Below, in pieces: positions 52,513-61,108 of a stretch of 64,000 nt of DNA (positions are counted from its first letter, which is position 1; every line of letters starts with the position of its first letter). The DNA is from Candidatus Scalindua sp. (GTDB lineage Bacteria; Planctomycetota; Brocadiia; Brocadiales; Scalinduaceae): contig JAIQZU010000079.1 of NCBI GenBank assembly GCA_021776915.1, positions 1 through 64,000 on the forward strand. Reading direction: 5' to 3'. The translations under genes and the position numbers were made by a program. The notes beneath the pieces are model-generated. The model saw only the letters and a program-made list of their open reading frames with translations. It made no database searches and had not been told where the DNA came from.

Positions 52513-53979
52513 ATGATAAAATCTAACATGCTGGACAAACATTCTAAATTTGCAATTCTTATTATCAGTTCAGGCTTCCTGGCAAGATTGGCAAATATAA
52601 CAAAGCCAATACTTGAGGTTGCCATGTGGAGGCAATGTGATACTGCGTCTATTGCCCGCAACTTTTATTACAACGGAATGAATATCTTCTACCCTCAGGT
52701 AATGCAGGGCGGCGCCACCGAGGGGTATATAGGAGGGACGGAGTTTCAGATATATCCTTTCACTGTTGCAATATTATACCAGTTATTTGGTGTGCATGAG
52801 TACCTGGGTAGACTGGTTTCTATACTCGCTTTCTGTGGAGGAGCATTCTTCTTATACAGACTGTCAATAAAATATGTAGACAAAACAACCGGTTTAATTG
52901 CCTTACTATTTTATACATTTAATCCTTATATATTCTTTTATTCAAGGTCCTTTCAGCCGGACTCCAGCATGTTGTTCTTTTCGATCGCTATGCTTTACTT
53001 CTTCTCAGAGTGGATAGACAAGGAGAAATGGTGGAGATTTATTCTGATGACATTGTTTGCGACACTCGCATTTCTTACTAAACTTCCGACGGTTTGTCTG
53101 GGATTACCTTTGTTGTATCTGTGTTTCAGGAAGTACAAGATTAACTTCATAATACAGTGGAAGCTATGGCTTTTTGCTGCAACGAGTCTTGTTATTACTT
53201 TCATGTGGTATAAATATTCTTACTATCTGGCAACCTTAAACGGCCTTTACTTTGAGAGGTTCCAGCTTCCAGTCCTTTCAACATATTTGGACTCTTTCTT
53301 TTACAAAAGGGTTTTTTTTACTGCCGTATTTGAGAAAGTGCTGATATATGTTGGGGCTGTATTCCTGGTTTTAGGGATAATACTTACGATCAAGAAAAAG
53401 GAGTTAAGATTCATTCATTACTGGCTGCTTGCGATAATTATATTTTTCTTTATTGGGGCTTATAAGGTTGTTGCTCATACATACTATACCATACCAATTG
53501 TAGCTCCTGCCTCGATATTGATCGGATATGCCATCAGTAACTCCCTTAAATTGATAGCCGCATATAAAATAACCGGAGTGAAAAGAGTTGTTCTGGTGGC
53601 GTTGTATATAACGATGATTGTTTCCCTTCCCATTATCGGCTACCATAAGATAACCGGCAGATATAAGGCAGAAAGGTTGGAGAAGGATTATCCTATATAT
53701 GACGTTGGTAAGGTAGTAGATGAAATAGTACCCAGGGATGCGCTTTTAATAGGATGTCTGTGGGGAGGCCCTCAAATCCTGTACTATTCCAACAGAAGAG
53801 GATGGACAATGGGTACATATGGCTGCTCTGTAGACAGCATAGAAGACCTGAGACGGAAAGGCGCAAATTATTTTGTGACAACGGCACAGGATGAGATTGA
53901 CATCAGCGTACTGGATTATCTGAAGAGTAAGTATGAGACTGTCAGATCAACCAGTGAGTATCTTATTGTGAAGTTATAA
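52513..53979 (+). CDS. ArnT/PMT-like membrane glycosyltransferase, copy 2
   Basis: A 488-aa protein with the same architecture as the preceding gene: EVAMWRQCDTASIARNFYYN, GTEFQIYPFTVAILYQLFGV. Both share long identical stretches, e.g. the DNA of ctgggtagactggtttctat in both (near 51330 and 52810), consistent with a fairly recent tandem duplication or gene conversion. The two copies may act on different sugars or positions. Confidence 0.88.
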   Translation: MIKSNMLDKHSKFAILIISSGFLARLANITKPILEVAMWRQCDTASIARNFYYNGMNIFYPQVMQGGATEGYIGGTEFQIYPFTVAILYQLFGVHEYLGRLVSILAFCGGAFFLYRLSIKYVDKTTGLIALLFYTFNPYIFFYSRSFQPDSSMLFFSIAMLYFFSEWIDKEKWWRFILMTLFATLAFLTKLPTVCLGLPLLYLCFRKYKINFIIQWKLWLFAATSLVITFMWYKYSYYLATLNGLYFERFQLPVLSTYLDSFFYKRVFFTAVFEKVLIYVGAVFLVLGIILTIKKKELRFIHYWLLAIIIFFFIGAYKVVAHTYYTIPIVAPASILIGYAISNSLKLIAAYKITGVKRVVLVALYITMIVSLPIIGYHKITGRYKAERLEKDYPIYDVGKVVDEIVPRDALLIGCLWGGPQILYYSNRRGWTMGTYGCSVDSIEDLRRKGANYFVTTAQDEIDISVLDYLKSKYETVRSTSEYLIVKL

Positions 53980-53980
53980 C

Positions 53981-54841
53981 ATGCATGAAAAGTTAGAATA
54001 TATAAATTGTGACTTATGTAAAGAAAACGAAACGACACTCCTGTTCACCAAGAATGGTTACAATCATGTCAAATGCAATTCATGCGGATTAATCTATGTC
54101 AATCCCAGACTAAGGCATTCCAAAGATAATCTGGATAGTTTCTACGGTTCAGACGAAGGTGATGGAGGCTTAATAAAGAGTCTTCTCCACAGGGCCTATT
54201 CTGCCAGGCGGCAAAAAATATTTTGTGCAGAATTGAAAAAAATGGAAAGATACAGGAAGTTGAATAGAGTCCTTGATATAGGATGTTCATTCGGCGGGTT
54301 TCTGAATGCGGCAAAAAATCTGGGCTGGAATGCAAAAGGGGTAGAAGCGGTTTATGACGTTGGCAGATACGGTAAAGAATTGCATAATCTTGATATCTTC
54401 ATTGGAACACTTGAAGAGGCGGGAATGGAGCCCGCATCATTTGACGTAATCAGGCTGAATAACGTTATAGAGCATATACCGCTTCCTTCTCAATTTCTCG
54501 CAGACGTAAACAAATTACTCCGGAAAGGAGGTTTGTTAAGTATTTCAACCCCTAATTATGACAGTTACTCAGTCTCAATCTGTGGTAAAGAGTGGATATA
54601 CTTCGATGGTCAACATCATATCGTTTTGTTCACACCGTCAACGTTAAGAGAGATCCTAGACAAAAATGGCTTTACGACCGTACTCTTAAGTACAAAAGGG
54701 TTTCACATCAGAGTTAAAGATAATGTTTCTCATAACCTTGCAAAAGAGACATTACTTAAACTATCAGAAAAAGCTATCTCTCAATTCGTCCGTTTTACAA
54801 GAAAAGGTCACAGGCTGAAAATCTGGGCAGAGAAAAGATAA
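53981..54841 (+). CDS. Zinc-ribbon class I SAM methyltransferase
   Basis: A 286-aa protein with a zinc ribbon (NCDLCKEN and VKCNSCGLIYVNPRL) and a methyltransferase fold (RVLDIGCSFGGFLNAAKNLG; FDVIRLNNVIEHIPLPSQF; GGLLSISTPNYDSY). One base separates it from the preceding gene. It is of the same type as the gene at 39403. It probably methylates a sugar. Confidence 0.88.
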   Translation: MHEKLEYINCDLCKENETTLLFTKNGYNHVKCNSCGLIYVNPRLRHSKDNLDSFYGSDEGDGGLIKSLLHRAYSARRQKIFCAELKKMERYRKLNRVLDIGCSFGGFLNAAKNLGWNAKGVEAVYDVGRYGKELHNLDIFIGTLEEAGMEPASFDVIRLNNVIEHIPLPSQFLADVNKLLRKGGLLSISTPNYDSYSVSICGKEWIYFDGQHHIVLFTPSTLREILDKNGFTTVLLSTKGFHIRVKDNVSHNLAKETLLKLSEKAISQFVRFTRKGHRLKIWAEKR

Positions 54842-55714
54842 ATGCCAACAGTAAGCGTAATTATACATACTTATAATAACGAAAAGTTTATTGCAGAAAC
54901 TATAAAATCAGTTCTCAGGCAGACATATAAAGACTACGAAATTATAGTTGTCGATGACGGATCAGAGGACGGTACACGTGATGCGCTTCATCCATATATG
55001 CAGGATATAAGGTACCATTACAAGGAAAATGGGGGGATAGCAAGCGCCAAAAATGCGGGTATAAGCTTGTCTAATGCAGAATTCATAGCGTTCCTTGATC
55101 ATGATGATTTATGGATTCCTGACAAACTCAAGATACAGATGGAATATTTTGATGCGCATCCACAGATAGGGCTGGTTTATGCTAAATATGCGAGTTTCAT
55201 GGGTGACAAAGAACTGAGAACAAAACCTGAGAAAGGATACAGCGGTTGGATATTTAAAGAACTTCTTTCCAAAAGCTTTGTCCAGACTTCAACTGTGATG
55301 GTAAAAAGGGAATGTCTGGATGCTGTTGGCCCATATGATGAATCTTTCAAGCTTGCGGATGAATATGATATGTTCTTAAGAGTAGCGAAAAGATTCCAAT
55401 GCGGTTTTGTTGATAAAGAGCTTACAAGGTACAGGGTACATGATAGAAATGCATCAAGGAACGATCTCCTTTTTGATAAGGAGAATCTGAGAGTTTTCAA
55501 AAAGGTTTACAATGGCTATACAGACCTTGATGGAAAAGAGAAAAAAATATTAAGAAAAAGAATTGTCAGGTACAGTATGAAAATTGCAAAACGCCTCTAC
55601 AGTCAAGGTCAACTTGAAGAGTCAATGAAATATCAAAAAGAAGCACGTGAGTATTTGCCATTCTACAAGCGAATTGCCGGCAGTCTAATCTTCAAGACTT
55701 GGCTACATCGTTAA
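54842..55714 (+). CDS. Glycosyltransferase family 2
   Basis: A 290-aa protein: VSVIIHTYNNEKFIAETIKS, EIIVVDDGSEDGTRD, IAFLDHDDLWIPDKLKIQ (DXD-like DHDD). Its ATG directly follows the methyltransferase stop (TAAATG). It adds a sugar to the growing glycan. Confidence 0.9.
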   Translation: MPTVSVIIHTYNNEKFIAETIKSVLRQTYKDYEIIVVDDGSEDGTRDALHPYMQDIRYHYKENGGIASAKNAGISLSNAEFIAFLDHDDLWIPDKLKIQMEYFDAHPQIGLVYAKYASFMGDKELRTKPEKGYSGWIFKELLSKSFVQTSTVMVKRECLDAVGPYDESFKLADEYDMFLRVAKRFQCGFVDKELTRYRVHDRNASRNDLLFDKENLRVFKKVYNGYTDLDGKEKKILRKRIVRYSMKIAKRLYSQGQLEESMKYQKEAREYLPFYKRIAGSLIFKTWLHR

Positions 55715-55733
55715 TGTTTCAAATAGGTAGCAT

Positions 55734-56924
55734 ATGAAAATAGCCTTAAACATATATAAATTTTTGCCGGTAAAAGGAGGAGGAGAAGGGTACCTTTCCG
55801 GGCTTGCAAACAGGCTGGCAGAGAGAGGGCATGAAGTGCACATATTTGCCAGCGAGTGGGAGAACAACAATAGCCGATTGTACTATCATACTATTCCGGT
55901 TATAAGATATCCTAAAGTTCTTAAAGACGTCTCATTTGTCATAAACAGTTGGCGACGGATGTCAGGCCAGGGTTTTGATATAGTACAGGTTGTCGGCCGG
56001 GCACTTGGGATGAATGTGTTTAATCCACACTGCGGAGTGGAAAAGGCATGGCTGAAACAGGATATCCTGTCAGTAAGTTGTCCTTTTTACAGATTCCTGA
56101 AATACATAACAAGATTTTTCAGCCTCAGACAAAATTTCATTTTATGGTTGGACAGAAAACAGTATACGGGTAAAGGTGTATCCAGAATTATTGCCATATC
56201 TGACATGATAAAGAAAGATATTATCAAATACCACAATATAGACCCACAAAAGATAAAAGTAGTTTACAATGGTGTAGACCTCCAGAGATTCAATCCGGAG
56301 AACAAAAGAAAATACAGAAAAGTTGTCAGGGAAAGACTCTCTTTAGGTGAAGAACTTGTAATCTTATACATAAGTAATAACTTCAGGCTAAAGGGTCTTC
56401 TAACTCTGATAAAGTCTCTGGGAGAACTTAAGAAGTCACGTAACGATTTTAAGGTCTTAATAATAGGAAGAGGCAGAGATTCTTCATACCGTAAAATAGC
56501 AAAGAGACTAAACTGTCTGAAAAATCTGATATTTTTAGGACATGTAAATGAGATTGAGAAGTATTATGCAGCATCGGATATTTATGTGCATCCGACATTT
56601 TATGATTCGTGCTCTTTAGTCGTTACCGAATCTCTGGCAAGTGGGCTACCGGTGATTACTACAAGGTATGATGGTGCAAGCGGCGTAATAGATAATGGTA
56701 TAGATGGCTTTGTGATGGGGAACCCAATGGATTACGAGTCATTAGCGGAGAAGATAAGCCTTTTCTTTGATGAAAAATTCAGAATGAAGGCATCTTTTGC
56801 CGCACGTAAAAAAGCCGAAAAATATCCTGCTGAGAAAAACTGTGAAGAGATTATAGAAATATATAACGAAGTGGTAAAAGACTCTATCGAAAATTCTATA
56901 GCTAGACAATATCAAACAACATAG
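55734..56924 (+). CDS. Glycosyltransferase family 4
   Basis: A 396-aa GT-B protein: GGGEGYLSGLANRLAERGHE at the N-terminus, RIIAISDMIKKDIIKYHNID, KVVYNGVDLQRFNP and a C-terminal SDIYVHPTFYDSCSLVVTES with ALASGLPVITT-like features. The E-x7-E pair is present as ESLASGLP. It would add a sugar with retention. Follows the GT2 by 19 bp. Confidence 0.9.
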   Translation: MKIALNIYKFLPVKGGGEGYLSGLANRLAERGHEVHIFASEWENNNSRLYYHTIPVIRYPKVLKDVSFVINSWRRMSGQGFDIVQVVGRALGMNVFNPHCGVEKAWLKQDILSVSCPFYRFLKYITRFFSLRQNFILWLDRKQYTGKGVSRIIAISDMIKKDIIKYHNIDPQKIKVVYNGVDLQRFNPENKRKYRKVVRERLSLGEELVILYISNNFRLKGLLTLIKSLGELKKSRNDFKVLIIGRGRDSSYRKIAKRLNCLKNLIFLGHVNEIEKYYAASDIYVHPTFYDSCSLVVTESLASGLPVITTRYDGASGVIDNGIDGFVMGNPMDYESLAEKISLFFDEKFRMKASFAARKKAEKYPAEKNCEEIIEIYNEVVKDSIENSIARQYQTT

Positions 56925-56984
56925 TTTGTTTTTGGATAAAGCCTTCATGCTATTTGGGCTGTCATGAAAGATAAAGAAATTGGA

Positions 56985-57068
56985 TTCCTTGCCAGCCCGA
57001 CATTGTCATTCTGGCGGGCGAAAGCAAGGCAGCCTCCCTTTCGGGAGGATTCCAGAGCTTATTTTGCG
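56985..57068. repeat. Dispersed repeat with a hairpin
   Basis: cctccc (57033-57038) and gggagg (57043-57048) form a hairpin inside a segment with attctggcgggcgaaagcaa and ggattccag, shared in degenerate form with 22640-22710 and 62186-62255. It sits between two GT4 genes with no break in strand. Confidence 0.6.
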
Positions 57069-57111
57069 AAGCAAAATCCCATAAATTAGAGAACGAAGTG
57101 AGCTGATTTAT

Positions 57112-58116
57112 ATGAAGATACTATTCTTAGTCCAAGGTCTTGATGTGGCGGCAAGCAGGTACAGGGTGCTTCAATATCTTCCGTATCTCAAGGAACACGG
57201 AGTGCAGGCAACCGTCCTGCCTTTTCAGAAAGGGTTCTTTGAGAAGCTGAAGTTGTTCAAGAGTGCCGGCAAATACGATATTCTGTTTATACAACGCAAG
57301 CGATTCCCGGTTCTCTGGCTTAAGTATATAAGAAAGAACGCAAGAAGGATCGTTTATGATTTTGATGACTCCGTAATGTACCGCAATTCAAAGGCCGCTA
57401 ACCCGGTATCAAATACCCGGGTTAAAATGTTTAAAAATTTGATTAATGCCTCTGACTACGTTATAGCGGGTAATCAATTTCTAGAAGACAACACTACGCC
57501 GTATACACATAATGTTACTGTTATACCGTCTCCGATTGACATGACACTCTATCCTCAGAAGAAATATTCAGAGAAAAATGATAACATAACTCTGGGTTGG
57601 ATTGGAGCTACGGGTAGTATCCATTATCTGGAGAAAATGAAGCCTGTGTTTGAGGTTCTCGGTAAAAAATACGAGGACTTAAGACTGAAGATTATATGTG
57701 ATACTTTTTTCGATTGTGACAATATTACTGTAGAAAAGAAATTATGGAGTGAGCAGGACGAAGTTGCAGACATTCAAAGCATTGATATAGGCCTGATGCC
57801 TCTTATGGATGATCCATGGTCGCATGGGAAGTGCGGACTGAAGATACTGCAGTGCCTTGCTACGGGCGTTCCGGTAGTTTGCAGTCCGGCAGGAATTAAT
57901 AAGGAAATCGTTGAGGATGGTGTACATGGTTTCTGGGCAAATACGCAGGGAGAATGGATAGAAAAACTGGAAATCCTGATAAATGACCATGACCTTCGAA
58001 AAAGAATGGGAATGGAGGGGAGAAAGAGGGTTATTGAACATTATTCACTCAAGGCAAATGCCCCAAGAATATTAAAGATATTTCAGCAATTAGTCTCTGA
58101 ATCGACAATTTCTTGA
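57112..58116 (+). CDS. Glycosyltransferase family 4
   Basis: A 334-aa GT-B protein, short for the family: LVQGLDVAASRYRVLQYLPY, IVYDFDDSVMYRNSKAANPV, TLGWIGATGSIHYLE, GKCGLKILQCLATGVPVVCS (donor-binding). Family GT4 is inferred. Its stop lies in the loop of a strong inverted repeat. It is the last gene of the plus-strand glycan run. Confidence 0.85.
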   Translation: MKILFLVQGLDVAASRYRVLQYLPYLKEHGVQATVLPFQKGFFEKLKLFKSAGKYDILFIQRKRFPVLWLKYIRKNARRIVYDFDDSVMYRNSKAANPVSNTRVKMFKNLINASDYVIAGNQFLEDNTTPYTHNVTVIPSPIDMTLYPQKKYSEKNDNITLGWIGATGSIHYLEKMKPVFEVLGKKYEDLRLKIICDTFFDCDNITVEKKLWSEQDEVADIQSIDIGLMPLMDDPWSHGKCGLKILQCLATGVPVVCSPAGINKEIVEDGVHGFWANTQGEWIEKLEILINDHDLRKRMGMEGRKRVIEHYSLKANAPRILKIFQQLVSESTIS

Positions 58117-58149
58117 TTTCTTTGATTTGAAATTGTCGATTCAGAGACT
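58092..58149. terminator. 20-bp perfect inverted repeat over a stop codon
   Basis: Left arm 58092-58111, right arm 58130-58149, perfectly complementary over 20 bp (agtctctgaatcgacaattt). The stop TGA of the upstream gene is in the 18-base loop. A TTTT tract (58151-58154) follows, so it could be a rho-independent terminator for the glycan operon, although its stem is longer than usual and overlaps coding sequence. Rest of 58150-58301: nothing seen. Confidence 0.75.
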
Positions 58150-58301
58150 GTTTTACCACATCTTTTGTGTATTAAAAAAGAGTGTGCTTAATCTGTTGTT
58201 TTCTATCAAATTTATTACCAGAATTACAGTATAATCACAAATCAAGGTTTCTTTCTGTTCATCAATAATAGTTGCGGTTCCTGATATACATTTATACATT
58301 A

Positions 58302-58721
58302 TTATTGACCTAAACAATTTCTAATATGTTCTGGATCTGAGAAAAATGATTCGCATTCGGATTCACTAAACTTTTTTCCAACAAAACTATCTGTGATCCA
58401 ACCTATTTTAGAATTTACTACAGATTTTATCTTAAGAAAGATTCTTCCTTTAAATTTCCTTATTTCCAATGTTCTAACGACTGCCCCTTGACACTTCAGC
58501 CCTTGATCTTCTCTGCCATCTCCAGATAATTTTCCCACAACTTTTGCACCAGTAAGAAACCCGCCTGGCTTACTCCACATATTTACTACCGGTACTAATA
58601 ATTCTCCATTTTCACACCCAGTAACATGAAATAAATCTCCTGATTTAACTTCTCGTGCTTCCACAGAACTAATCAAGATTAATACCATAAATGGGATTAA
58701 ATAAATAAAATACTTTTTCAT
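58302..58721 (-). CDS. Exported SH3-like protein
   Basis: A 139-aa protein from the ATG at 58721, which has an AAGGAAG site. Signal peptide MKKYFIYLIPFMVLILISSV then EA. The mature domain (GDLFHVTGCENGELLVPVVN, and KIGWITDSFVGKKFSESEC) resembles bacterial SH3-like folds that bind wall or protein ligands. Four Cys could form disulfides. Function unknown. Confidence 0.65.
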   Translation of the reverse strand: MKKYFIYLIPFMVLILISSVEAREVKSGDLFHVTGCENGELLVPVVNMWSKPGGFLTGAKVVGKLSGDGREDQGLKCQGAVVRTLEIRKFKGRIFLKIKSVVNSKIGWITDSFVGKKFSESECESFFSDPEHIRNCLGQ

Positions 58722-58828
58722 TTGTTGCTTCCTTGTTAGTATGGGCATTTGTAACCCTCCTGTTTTTGCTCTATTGGATATAATTCGTAAATTATTAATA
58801 CTTATTCAACATAAATTATATTGCCTAA

Positions 58829-58868
58829 ACGCTGAATTATTTTACAGCTATTTGATAAATTATTGTTG
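58829..58868. repeat. Third partial copy of the waaF leader repeat
   Basis: acgctgaattattttacagc followed by tatttgataaattattgttg matches parts of 60066-60105 and about 60968-61008, so this leader is present three times here. The surrounding 58749-58944 region shows no gene. Confidence 0.7.
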
Positions 58869-58944
58869 GGTATTAGAGGACAGCTTTCTGATTCTTAACA
58901 ACATGGGGTGTAGGCTTTATGCATTCTATACTTTGTATATTTTA

Positions 58945-59160
58945 TTACGCTTCTTCAAATATTAAGTTTTCTGTTGATATGTTGAAAATATCCTTTTTGC
59001 TATATCGTTCTGAAGCACCGATGATTTCTAGCCCAATAATTTTATTGCTTTCATCCAAATCTAAATTAACTCCTTCTTCTAATTCCTTCGTATGAGACAC
59101 TTCTTTTTCTTGTATTCTAATATATAGAGCATCAACTTCAGTATCATATTCAATTTTCAT
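58945..59160 (-). CDS. DUF2283 family protein
   Basis: A 71-aa protein with the DUF2283 pattern MKIEYDTEVDALYIRIQEKE, then EEGVNLDLDESNKIIGLEII and a short tail. DUF2283 proteins are often next to DUF4258 toxins and may be antitoxin-like; here a DUF4258 protein is encoded 0.5 kb upstream on the same strand. Start preceded by AGGAGGAG. Confidence 0.8.
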   Translation of the reverse strand: MKIEYDTEVDALYIRIQEKEVSHTKELEEGVNLDLDESNKIIGLEIIGASERYSKKDIFNISTENLIFEEA

Positions 59161-59219
59161 TTCTCCTCCTATTCATTTTTGCCAACAAATACGTTACATC
59201 TGCCATCAATATATCTAAA

Positions 59220-59444
59220 TCATTTTCTATGATTCCATCTTTCATATAAACAAATTTTATCCTTTTCGATTCTATTTCTTAACGATTTTTTGCTAATAGA
59301 CTTTTCTGTCAACAGATCAATACTGCAGTGAAAAGTATCTTCCAAAGAGTGTAGTAAACCAATAAACCTTTTCGAATATACCTTGGGTTCCGAATCGAAG
59401 CAGAAAGCAGGGTCACCTATATTTTTTAATTTTTTCTGCGACAA
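59220..59444 (-). pseudogene. Truncated nucleotidyltransferase-like remnant
   Basis: A 74-codon frame with FIGLLHSLEDTFHCSIDLLT and SISKKSLRNRIEKDKICLYE. It resembles the C-terminal half of minimal nucleotidyltransferases (MntA-like), where DLVT and the final helix are conserved. The expected N-terminal GS-x10-DxD catalytic motif is missing: the frame is cut at the neighbouring YgiT gene. Region 59161-59219 holds nothing else. Confidence 0.4.
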
Positions 59445-59454
59445 GAAAAACTAT

Positions 59455-59667
59455 TTAAGCCGTTTGGGCAAATGATTTCGACTTTTGATCAATTGTCCTA
59501 AGTAGGTCTTGAACAGCATCAACTTCTTTTTCTTCAAGAAGAGACTCCCCACATTGTTCACAAACCCAGGCAGGAACATGGTCTAACATTAGATGAACTC
59601 CCTTACGGTCAATATGTAATGGAGTTGAGCCTTTTTTCATATGCCCTTTACATTGAACACACTTCAT
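59455..59667 (-). CDS. YgiT-type zinc-finger protein (putative antitoxin)
   Basis: A 70-aa protein with two CxxC pairs: MKCVQCKGHMKKGST and WVCEQCGESLLEEKEVDAVQ. YgiT-type zinc fingers are the N-terminal half of MqsA-like antitoxins. It follows the DUF4258 gene by two bases, as in DUF4258-YgiT toxin-antitoxin pairs. Confidence 0.88.
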   Translation of the reverse strand: MKCVQCKGHMKKGSTPLHIDRKGVHLMLDHVPAWVCEQCGESLLEEKEVDAVQDLLRTIDQKSKSFAQTA

Positions 59668-59669
59668 GA

Positions 59670-59993
59670 TTACCTCCTCGTTTTATAATCATCTTTCCAT
59701 TCATTATTGCTTGGTATATATGCTGTTATCACAGCTACGTAATCTTTTTTAGGCGAACAAACAACATGAATAGGTCTGTTTTCTTCACCAAAGCCTAACA
59801 TCAGGCAACTATGTCCTCTTGAGTCATCGGAATAATCTTCAATTATTTCGCCTTTTAAAAGAATTTTTTTAACTTCATCAGTCGTGATCATTCGATGAGG
59901 CATTGACATCTGGCGCAGAGCATGAGGCATAAAAAGCCTCTTCTTCTTTGCGGAAACTCGAACCAGAGCCAAAACATCATTAAATACACTCAT
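59670..59993 (-). CDS. DUF4258 protein (putative toxin)
   Basis: A 107-aa protein with LFMPHALRQMSMPHRMITTD (His residues near the N-terminus of DUF4258), EIIEDYSDDSRGHSCLMLGF and PIHVVCSPKKDYVAVITAYI. DUF4258 folds resemble RelE-type or BECR toxins. Two bases separate it from the zinc-finger gene, implying a coupled toxin-antitoxin unit in toxin-first order. Confidence 0.85.
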   Translation of the reverse strand: MSVFNDVLALVRVSAKKKRLFMPHALRQMSMPHRMITTDEVKKILLKGEIIEDYSDDSRGHSCLMLGFGEENRPIHVVCSPKKDYVAVITAYIPSNNEWKDDYKTRR

Positions 59994-60057
59994 ATGCCAT
60001 TTTACTTTATTTGACTTTTCAACTCAATAGGTTATATGTTTAGCAACATAAATAATG

Positions 60058-60203
60058 CAGCTTGAACGCTGTATTATTTCACAGCTATTTGATAAATTAT
60101 TGTTGTAACTATATATGAATGATATTATTATGTCAATAGCAATGAGATATTGAAAATCATATATTCTGAAGATGAGTTTGTGATGAGACTGCGGTAAGTT
60201 CAA
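60058..60203 (+). repeat. Duplicate of the waaF upstream leader
   Basis: Closely follows 60963-61108 base by base (for example ttgataaattattgttgtaa, and atcatatattctgaagatga), ending just before the ATG of the waaF-like remnant. The few differences are substitutions and small changes near 60178-60200. Confidence 0.85.
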
Positions 60204-60356
60204 ATGGAACAGATAATAGAGGCAAAGAAAATCCTCGTCAGAGTACCCAATTGGGGTGGTGGTGTTGTGATGGCTACTCATTCATTCAGTTCCGCTCCGC
60301 TCCGCTCTTACGGTATGGATAAGTGGGGTGAAGAAAAGAATTTGGTACAGGTGTGA
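60204..60356 (+). pseudogene. Internally deleted waaF copy
   Basis: ATG 60204 starts a frame whose first codons match waaF: MEQIIEAKKILVRVPNWGGG versus MEQIIKAEKILVRAPNWVGD. After VVMAT the sequence jumps to HSFSSAPLRSYG, corresponding to the region near codon 97 of the intact gene (NSFSSALMVW). It stops after 50 codons. A tccgctccgctccgctc repeat lies at the junction (60294-60306 region). It is a decayed copy. Confidence 0.8.
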
Positions 60357-60407
60357 CGCTCGTTCTTTGATGGCTTACATCTAATTATGGGTCAATAATA
60401 GTCTTGT

Positions 60408-60581
60408 TTAAGAGAGTCTTTTAATAATTCTCTTTGCCAGACCTTCTCCTATCTCCTTATGCCTTGGAACTGGTTGGTATTTTCCATTTCGAGGGTTTTT
60501 ATACCAATCATGATTGCTTCCATGACGAACAAATACACAACCGATTGATTTGATCCTTTTAATTAAATCTTTTTTCTTCAA
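60408..60581 (-). CDS. hicA: HicA-family toxin
   Basis: A 57-aa protein starting at TTG 60581, four bases overlapping the HicB stop. The sequence KKKDLIKRIKSIGCVFVRHG, then SNHDWYKNPRNGKYQPVPRH and GEGLAKRIIKRL is a typical HicA: a dsRBD-like fold with the catalytic His in RHGSNHDWY. It degrades mRNA. The non-ATG start makes it easy to miss. Confidence 0.85.
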   Translation of the reverse strand: MKKKDLIKRIKSIGCVFVRHGSNHDWYKNPRNGKYQPVPRHKEIGEGLAKRIIKRLS

Positions 60582-60769
60582 ACAACTAATTCCAATACTT
60601 GTGACGGTTTTGCATCAGGAACTAATCCTTCTTTAATATCATTGTATATCTCTAATAAATTTTTCTTCAATTCCTCTAATGTTGTGCCCTGACTCTCGTA
60701 ATCGGGATACTCCTGTATATGTCCAACGTACCATTCATTTTCTTTTCTGTAAATAATGCATGTCTTCAT
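60578..60769 (-). CDS. hicB: HicB-family antitoxin
   Basis: A 63-aa protein: MKTCIIYRKENEWYVGHIQE then YPDYESQGTTLEELKKNLLE, the partial RNase H fold of HicB, ending KPSQVLELVV. It is shorter than HicB proteins with a C-terminal DNA-binding domain, so autoregulation may need other factors. It is read before hicA and overlaps it by four bases. Confidence 0.88.
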   Translation of the reverse strand: MKTCIIYRKENEWYVGHIQEYPDYESQGTTLEELKKNLLEIYNDIKEGLVPDAKPSQVLELVV

Positions 60770-60960
60770 AGTTATACCTCTGATAAAATTGTAAAATTTA
60801 ACATAGGGCTAAGTTGCCGTCACCTACTGGGCATGATAGCAGATAGACGTAGAGATGGAAACAGAAAAAACGTTCAAGTAGGCAAAAACCAATTGGAACA
60901 ATTGAACCAATTGGGGAGAGTGCTTATTAGTAGGCTCTAATCGATCTTCAGATAGATTTT
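60770..60960. other. Intergenic, promoter side of hicBA
   Basis: No gene was found. Three ccaattgg-like words occur at 60889-60916, of unknown meaning. Confidence 0.4.
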
Positions 60961-61108
60961 ACAGCTTGAATGCTGTATTATCTCACTGCCATTTGATAAA
61001 TTATTGTTGTAACTATATATGAATGTTATTATTATGTCAATAGCAATGAGGTATTGAAAATCATATATTCTGAAGATGAGTTTATTACAAAATTGCAGTT
61101 AGTTCAAA
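60961..61108 (+). repeat. waaF leader, intact copy
   Basis: The DNA directly upstream of waaF; its near-identical copies are at 60058-60203 and, partly, at 58829-58868. Probably contains the waaF promoter. The repeated gcttgaa-gctgtatta words may pair, but a structure was not resolved. Confidence 0.7.

Noticed and set aside
58741-58965. Plus-strand 74-codon frame
   Set aside because: AT-rich, no ribosome binding site, overlaps the leader repeat and has no family match in view.
60024-60281. Minus-strand frame over the duplicated waaF leader
   Set aside because: It covers a repeat and the antisense of the waaF remnant, and its sequence has no recognisable domain.
58829-61008. CRISPR array from the repeated leader
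   Set aside because: Only three copies at irregular distances of hundreds of bases, with genes between and no cas genes.
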